Positions 59,558 to 64,000 of a stretch of DNA of 64,000 nt are shown in pieces. The stretch is from positions 868,001-932,000 of the forward strand of contig NZ_PDJL01000004.1 of the NCBI RefSeq assembly GCF_002563795.1, read 5' to 3'. The stretch is from Vibrio sp. ES.051 (GTDB taxonomy: Bacteria > Pseudomonadota > Gammaproteobacteria > Enterobacterales > Vibrionaceae). The translations under genes were made by a program, and so were the position numbers. Every line of letters starts with the position of its first letter. The stretch's first letter is position 1. The notes under the pieces are model-generated. The model searched no databases. It was not told the origin of the DNA and saw only the letters and a program-made list of their open reading frames with translations.

Positions 59558-60304
59558 ATGGCAGGTCATAGTAAATGGGCGAATATTCGTCACCGTAAAG
59601 CAGCGCAAGATGCGAAGCGCGGCAAAATCTTTACCAAATTAATCCGTGAAATCGTTGTTGCGGCAAAAGAGGGCGGCGGTGAGCCAGAAAATAACCCACG
59701 CTTGCGAGCTGCAATTGATAAAGCTCTGTCCAACAACATGACGCGTGACACCGTCAACCGCGCTGTCAGTCGAGGCGCTGGTGGTGAAGGTGATGACAAC
59801 ATGGAAACCGTAATCTATGAAGGTTATGGTCCCGGTGGCACCGCAGTCATGGTCGAATGTATGACAGATAACCGAAATCGCACAGTATCTGGCGTACGCC
59901 ATGCGTTCTCGAAGTCAGGCGGTAATCTGGGTACGGACGGTAGCGTAAACTATCTTTTCGACAAGAAAGGGGTGATCTCATACGCTCCAGGTTTAGATGA
60001 AGAGGCGGTGATGGAAGTGGCGCTAGAAAGCGGCGCTGATGACATCGAAACATCAGAAGATGGCTCGATTGATGTTTACACTGTTCCGGCAGAGTTCGGC
60101 AGCGTTAAAGATGCACTCGATACCGCGGGCTTTGAAGCGCAAAATGCAGAAGTGTCATTAATTCCTTCAACTCAAGCAGAATTAGATGCGGCCACCGCAC
60201 CTAAGTTATTACGTTTAATTGATGCCTTAGAAGATCTTGATGACGTTCAAGAGGTATACCACAACGCTGATATTTCTGATGAGGTCGTGGCGACGTTAGG
60301 ATAA
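59558..60304 (+). CDS. yebC: YebC/PmpR family protein (TACO1-type)
   Basis: A 248-residue DUF28 protein. [23 protein letters not shown] at the start is invariant in the family, and [18 protein letters not shown] and [14 protein letters not shown] follow. Family members have been reported both as DNA-binding regulators (PmpR) and as factors that relieve ribosome stalling (YebC, mitochondrial TACO1); the sequence cannot decide, though long YebC1-type proteins such as this lean to the ribosome role. Precedes ruvC as in E. coli. Confidence 0.92.
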   Translation: MAGHSKWANIRHRKAAQDAKRGKIFTKLIREIVVAAKEGGGEPENNPRLRAAIDKALSNNMTRDTVNRAVSRGAGGEGDDNMETVIYEGYGPGGTAVMVECMTDNRNRTVSGVRHAFSKSGGNLGTDGSVNYLFDKKGVISYAPGLDEEAVMEVALESGADDIETSEDGSIDVYTVPAEFGSVKDALDTAGFEAQNAEVSLIPSTQAELDAATAPKLLRLIDALEDLDDVQEVYHNADISDEVVATLG

Positions 60305-60312
60305 ACGCATTT

Positions 60313-60340
60313 AATAGGGAGTGAACGGATACTCCCTATT
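60313..60340 (+). repeat. 10-bp perfect inverted repeat after yebC
   Basis: AATAGGGAGT, 8-base loop, ACTCCCTATT. No T run, so it probably protects the yebC mRNA end or pauses polymerase rather than terminating. Confidence 0.55.
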
Positions 60341-60363
60341 GAGAAAAAGCAATAATAAGAGGC

Positions 60364-60389
60364 TGAGATCAAATTCGATCTCATTTTTT
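60364..60389 (+). terminator. Terminator directly before ruvC
   Basis: TGAGATC, loop AAATTC, GATCTCA followed by six T. Its T run ends three bases before the AGGA of the ruvC ribosome site, ten bases before the ATG, leaving no room for a promoter. Confidence 0.8.
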
Positions 60390-60399
60390 AGGAATATTC

Positions 60400-60921
60400 A
60401 TGTCAATTATTTTGGGCATTGATCCAGGCTCACGCATTACTGGTTATGGTGTGATTCGCCAAAATGGGCGTCATTTACATTACTTGGGTAGCGGCTGTAT
60501 TCGAACATCAGAGAAAGAATTGCCTGGCCGGCTCAAACAGATTTATGCCGGTGTCACCGAGATCATTACGCAGTTTCAGCCGGACGTTTTCGCGATTGAG
60601 CAAGTTTTTATGTCGAAGAACGCCGATTCGGCGCTCAAGCTTGGGCAAGCACGTGGCAGTGCAATTGTCGCAGCGGTCAATGCAGATCTTCCAGTTTATG
60701 AATACGCTGCTCGTCTGATTAAGCAAGCCGTCGTAGGAACTGGTGGGGCCGATAAAGCCCAAGTTCAGCATATGGTTCAGCAAATGCTAAAACTGCCAGC
60801 GAAACCGCAAGCAGATGCGGCCGATGCATTAGGCGTGGCGATTTGCCATGCCAATACCAACAAAACCTTGGTGGCTTTATCAGGCAAAGCCACCAGTGCC
60901 AGAAAAGGGCGCTACCGGTAA
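60400..60921 (+). CDS. ruvC: Holliday junction resolvase RuvC
   Basis: A 173-residue RNase H-fold endonuclease that cuts Holliday junctions. Acidic catalytic residues: Asp7 in [14 protein letters not shown], Glu in AIEQVFM (about 66), and the two Asp of [14 protein letters not shown] (near 139 and 142). Length equals E. coli RuvC. Runs into ruvA with a 67-bp gap. A terminator hairpin sits just before its start, so expression depends on read-through. Confidence 0.96.
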   Translation: MSIILGIDPGSRITGYGVIRQNGRHLHYLGSGCIRTSEKELPGRLKQIYAGVTEIITQFQPDVFAIEQVFMSKNADSALKLGQARGSAIVAAVNADLPVYEYAARLIKQAVVGTGGADKAQVQHMVQQMLKLPAKPQADAADALGVAICHANTNKTLVALSGKATSARKGRYR

Positions 60922-60988
60922 AATTAACTGGATGTCTATCCAGTTCTTTATTATCCTGTCGCAAATTCATTCCTAAAGAGTAGTTATA

Positions 60989-61603
60989 GTGATTGGACGT
61001 CTGCGTGGCACACTGATTGAAAAACAACCACCTGAAGTGTTAATTGAAGTTAACGGCATTGCTTATGAAGTTCAGATGCCGATGAGCTGTTTTTATGAAC
61101 TGCCAAATGTTGGTGAAGAAAGCATTATCTATACTCATTTTGTGGTACGTGAAGATGCACAATTGCTCTACGGCTTTAATACCGTAAAAGAACGTGCGCT
61201 ATTCCGTGAAGTCATTAAAGCGAATGGTGTTGGCCCTAAGCTGGGGTTAGGTATCTTATCAGGCATGACTGCCAGCCAATTTGTCACTTGTGTGGAGCAC
61301 GAAGATGTCTCGACATTAGTTAAACTGCCTGGTGTGGGCAAAAAAACAGCAGAACGTTTAGTGGTTGAAATGAAAGACCGTTTGAAAGGCTGGGGAGTGG
61401 GTGACTTGTTTACGCCGTTTTCTGACTCAGCGCCTGCGGATTCAAAATCGTCTGCGTCTAATAACGCTCAAGAAGAAGCCATCAGTGCACTGCTTGCTTT
61501 AGGATACAAGCCAACTCAAGCATCAAAAGTGGTGTCTCAAATTGCTAAGCCGGATATGAGCAGTGAACAGCTGATCCGTGAAGCACTAAAGTCAATGGTG
61601 TAA
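60989..61603 (+). CDS. ruvA: Holliday junction helicase subunit RuvA
   Basis: A 204-residue junction-binding protein. N-terminal OB domain ([27 protein letters not shown]), two helix-hairpin-helix motifs ([15 protein letters not shown] and [16 protein letters not shown]), and a C-terminal domain III that contacts RuvB ([19 protein letters not shown]). It starts with GTG after AAAGAG. Followed 21 bp later by ruvB. Confidence 0.96.
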   Translation: MIGRLRGTLIEKQPPEVLIEVNGIAYEVQMPMSCFYELPNVGEESIIYTHFVVREDAQLLYGFNTVKERALFREVIKANGVGPKLGLGILSGMTASQFVTCVEHEDVSTLVKLPGVGKKTAERLVVEMKDRLKGWGVGDLFTPFSDSAPADSKSSASNNAQEEAISALLALGYKPTQASKVVSQIAKPDMSSEQLIREALKSMV

Positions 61604-61624
61604 CGGTAAGTTCAAGGTAACAAT

Positions 61625-62629
61625 ATGATTGAAGCCGATCGTTTAATCGCTCCAGAAAACCCAGTCTTCCGTGATGAAGATGTCATTGATCGTGCAATTC
61701 GACCAAAGAAGCTGATGGATTACCAAGGTCAGGACCATGTTCGTGATCAGATGGAAATTTTTATTAAAGCGGCTCAACTACGAAGTGAAGCACTTGACCA
61801 TTTACTGATCTTTGGTCCTCCAGGTTTAGGTAAAACGACGTTAGCGAATATTGTCGCTAATGAAATGGAAGTAAACATCCGTACAACTTCCGGACCTGTG
61901 CTTGAAAAAGCGGGGGACTTGGCAGCACTGTTGACGAACTTAGAAGAAAACGATGTTCTCTTTATCGATGAGATTCACCGCTTAAGCCCCATGGTCGAAG
62001 AGGTGCTGTATCCCGCGATGGAAGACTACCAGTTAGACATCATGATTGGTGAAGGCCCGGCAGCACGTTCCATTAAAATCGACTTGCCTCCATTTACACT
62101 TATCGGTGCGACGACTCGTGCTGGTTCATTAACTTCACCATTGCGAGATCGCTTTGGTATCACTCAACGCCTTGAGTTCTATAAGATCAAAGATCTCCAA
62201 GATATCGTTCAACGGAGCGCGAACTGTTTAGGTTTATCGATGGAGCCTGAGGGAGCATTAGAGGTGGCTCGACGAGCTCGTGGCACGCCACGTATCGCGA
62301 ACCGTTTACTGCGTCGTGTTCGTGATTATGCAGAAGTGAAAGGGAATGGTCATATTTGCCTTGAAGTAGCAGATAAAGCGCTGAATATGCTTGATGTGGA
62401 CGCCGAAGGTTTCGATTATATGGACCGTAAGCTACTACTCGCGATTATGGAAAAATTTGGTGGTGGCCCAGTCGGGTTGGATAATATGGCAGCAGCCATA
62501 GGCGAAGAGAAAGATACCATTGAAGATGTGCTTGAGCCTTATCTTATTCAGCAAGGCTATTTACAACGCACGCCACGTGGACGAGTCGCCACAGATCGCG
62601 CTTATCTTCATTTCGGAATTGAAAAATAA
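61625..62629 (+). CDS. ruvB: Holliday junction helicase motor RuvB
   Basis: A 334-residue AAA+ motor that drives branch migration with RuvA. Walker [12 protein letters not shown] (about 64-74), Walker [13 protein letters not shown], sensor 1 LIGATTRAG, arginine finger in SPLRDRFGI, and a C-terminal winged helix ([26 protein letters not shown]). Last gene of ruvCAB; the E. coli ruvAB LexA box is not evident upstream of ruvA here. Confidence 0.97.
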   Translation: MIEADRLIAPENPVFRDEDVIDRAIRPKKLMDYQGQDHVRDQMEIFIKAAQLRSEALDHLLIFGPPGLGKTTLANIVANEMEVNIRTTSGPVLEKAGDLAALLTNLEENDVLFIDEIHRLSPMVEEVLYPAMEDYQLDIMIGEGPAARSIKIDLPPFTLIGATTRAGSLTSPLRDRFGITQRLEFYKIKDLQDIVQRSANCLGLSMEPEGALEVARRARGTPRIANRLLRRVRDYAEVKGNGHICLEVADKALNMLDVDAEGFDYMDRKLLLAIMEKFGGGPVGLDNMAAAIGEEKDTIEDVLEPYLIQQGYLQRTPRGRVATDRAYLHFGIEK

Positions 62630-62813
62630 GATTTTAGAGCTGAGTAGTTGTTTTGCTCAGCCTCTTATCATTCGTGACCGACCTCTCATTTATTGAATTT
62701 CTTCTCAGACTCACTAGGTAAAAAAAAAGCATTGATTGTTAACGCCACGTTTGCATGCAATGGGTTAGTTCCTCTCTTGATTACTCTCTGGTTACATCCG
62801 TATCTAATTGCGC

Positions 62814-62827
62814 TTGATCTGGATCAG
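62814..62827. promoter_or_regulatory. FNR box 1 upstream of cydA
   Basis: TTGAT-CTGG-ATCAG matches the FNR consensus TTGAT-N4-ATCAA at nine of ten positions. Its centre is exactly 50 bp upstream of the second box. Confidence 0.7.
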
Positions 62828-62863
62828 TGTGATGGTTTTTTGTGCAAGTCTGGCGCGTAAACA

Positions 62864-62877
62864 TTGATGTATATCAA
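62864..62877. promoter_or_regulatory. FNR box 2 upstream of cydA
   Basis: TTGAT-GTAT-ATCAA is a perfect FNR consensus. It lies just before the -10-like TATAAA at 62891, a place where bound FNR would block transcription. E. coli cydA also has two FNR sites about 52 bp apart. Confidence 0.8.
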
Positions 62878-62954
62878 AGCATATCCCGCCTATAAACCTT
62901 TTGAAACAATCTGTTTTTACAAGTAATATTAGTCCTAGCTATATTAGCTGATGC

Positions 62955-62970
62955 TTAACAATTAACTAAC
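62955..62970 (-). promoter_or_regulatory. ArcA-type direct repeat upstream of cydA
   Basis: On the minus strand GTTAGTTAATTGTTAA contains GTTA units 11 bp apart, the repeat spacing of ArcA boxes. It is inside the probable leader, so function is uncertain. Confidence 0.5.
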
Positions 62971-63092
62971 CAATGAAGCACATTTTTGCAACAAAGGACG
63001 GTGATAATTCAACACTTTTCAAGTGTGAATAACACCTGAATATAGATTGCAATATGTAGAGAGTGTCATTCAGCCGACACATAGGAGTTACC

Positions 63093-64000
63093 ATGATTGA
63101 CGTAGTTGATCTATCGCGGTTGCAATTTGCACTGACAGCGATGTATCACTTCCTATTCGTACCATTGACCCTTGGCATGGCCTTCCTTTTGGCCATTATG
63201 GAATCAATGTACGTAATGACGAACAAGCAAATCTATAAGGACATGACTAAGTTCTGGGGTAAGTTGTTCGGTATTAACTTTGCACTTGGTGTGGCAACAG
63301 GCCTTACCATGGAATTCCAGTTTGGTACTAACTGGTCGTATTACTCCCACTATGTTGGTGATATCTTCGGTGCGCCGCTGGCGATAGAAGCACTTGTCGC
63401 ATTCTTCCTAGAGTCAACTTTTGTTGGTCTATTTTTCTTCGGGTGGGATCGTCTATCTAAACGCCAGCACTTAGCGGTTACTTGGCTTGTTGCTCTAGGC
63501 TCTAACTTCTCTGCACTTTGGATCCTTATCGCAAACGGCTGGATGCAAAACCCTGTAGGCGCGGACTTCAACTTCGAAACCATGCGAATGGAAATGGTGA
63601 GCTTCTCCGAAGTTATCCTAAACCCAGTAGCTCAGGTTAAGTTCGTGCATACGGTGGCTTCTGGTTACACTTGTGGCGCAATGTTTATTCTAGGCATCAG
63701 TTCATACTACCTATTAAAAGGTCGTGATGTTGCGTTCGCTCGCCGATCATTCGCTATTGCCGCTTCATTCGGTATTGCCGCGATTTTATCAACAATCGTT
63801 CTGGGTGATGAGTCTGGATACGAGCTGGGTGAAGTTCAAAAAGTAAAATTAGCTGCAATCGAAGCAGAGTGGCACACTGAGCCAGCGCCGGCAGCGTTTA
63901 CGTTATTTGGTGTACCTAACCAAGAAACCATGCACACAGATTACGCGATTAAGATCCCTTACGTAATGGGTATTATTGCCACACGTTCTTTTGATGAGCA
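63093..64000 (+). CDS. cydA: Cytochrome bd oxidase subunit I (5' part, cut by window end)
   Basis: The first 302 codons of the high-affinity quinol oxidase subunit that carries hemes b558, b595 and d. [13 protein letters not shown] places His19, a heme ligand, as in E. coli. [15 protein letters not shown] holds His186 (heme b558). Several membrane helices are complete. The reading frame stays open to the last base, so the gene is truncated only by the window. TAGGAGTTACC gives a good start. cydB is expected just beyond the edge. Confidence 0.95.
   Translation, partial: MIDVVDLSRLQFALTAMYHFLFVPLTLGMAFLLAIMESMYVMTNKQIYKDMTKFWGKLFGINFALGVATGLTMEFQFGTNWSYYSHYVGDIFGAPLAIEALVAFFLESTFVGLFFFGWDRLSKRQHLAVTWLVALGSNFSALWILIANGWMQNPVGADFNFETMRMEMVSFSEVILNPVAQVKFVHTVASGYTCGAMFILGISSYYLLKGRDVAFARRSFAIAASFGIAAILSTIVLGDESGYELGEVQKVKLAAIEAEWHTEPAPAAFTLFGVPNQETMHTDYAIKIPYVMGIIATRSFDE

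Larger units (their letters stand above)
62630..63092 (+). promoter_or_regulatory. cydA regulatory region
   Basis: 463 bp without a gene between ruvB and cydA. It holds a weak hairpin after ruvB (GCTGAG / CTCAGC, 62639-62661), two FNR boxes (62814-62827 and 62864-62877), a -10-like TATAAA at 62891-62896, an ArcA-type repeat (62955-62970) and the ribosome site TAGGAG before the ATG. The leader between the probable start and the ATG is about 190 nt. Confidence 0.7.

Overview
The window is a stretch of gamma-proteobacterial chromosome that I assign to Vibrio, most likely the Harveyi/parahaemolyticus clade. The evidence is a FadR of 279 residues with the Vibrio-type insertion, MukBEF instead of SMC, and the gene order fadR-nhaB-dsbB, metG/mrp, rne/rluC, the fab cluster with tmk-holB-tatD-ptsG, cmoM-mukFEB, and aspS-yebC-ruvCAB-cydA. 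The species call is an inference from protein likeness and was not tested by a search. About 55 protein genes are supported. I saw no rRNA, tRNA, insertion sequence, prophage, integron or CRISPR. This is mostly core genome.

Layout. 1-10 kb: dusC, a YecA/SEC-C protein, dsbB and nhaB, then fadR (divergent), an unknown membrane-anchored protein, and metG divergent from mrp. 10-16 kb: udk, an AsmA-family gene, an adenosyltransferase (cobO/btuR), a low-molecular-weight phosphatase and a SulP transporter. 16-21.6 kb: rne with its long leader, divergent from rluC, then a Maf pyrophosphatase (yceF). 21.7-32.4 kb: one long co-directional fatty acid/phospholipid block, yceD-rpmF-plsX-fabH-fabD-fabG-acpP-fabF-pabC-mltG-tmk-holB-tatD, broken only by weak hairpins after acpP and fabF. 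32.4-42.3 kb: glucose uptake and its control (ptsG, pykA, mlc) mixed with accessory envelope genes: two small beta-barrel-like proteins, an NSS transporter with a 31-residue partner, a 30-residue YnhF-like membrane peptide and a patatin-like lipase. 42.4-50.6 kb: elyC divergent from cmoM-mukF-mukE-mukB. 50.7-54.4 kb: an unrecognised 50-residue protein and a tight three-gene operon (retropepsin-like lipoprotein, UUP1 7-TM protein, ATP-grasp ligase). 54.6-64 kb: cmoB, cmoA, yecE, aspS, yebC, ruvC, ruvA, ruvB and the first 302 codons of cydA.

How the genes work together. The fab block makes acyl-ACP and phospholipid precursors, and FadR, the acyl-CoA-responsive regulator, lies in the same window. 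mlc encodes the repressor expected to act on ptsG, and an Mlc-like palindrome overlaps the strong ptsG promoter. Three genes of wobble-uridine modification (cmoA, cmoB, cmoM) flank the muk condensin operon. The cydA upstream region carries two FNR-type boxes 50 bp apart plus an ArcA-type repeat, the arrangement expected for oxygen control.

The least explained items are the retropepsin/UUP1/ATP-grasp operon (51.1-54.4 kb), the likely leaderless starts of yceD and rluC, the switch-like aspS leader, the structured ptsG leader, a foldback sequence at 34.9-35.0 kb, and the small genes at 35.1, 37.9 and 50.8 kb. I did not find a convincing wholly new system. The three-gene operon is the best candidate for poorly understood biology.
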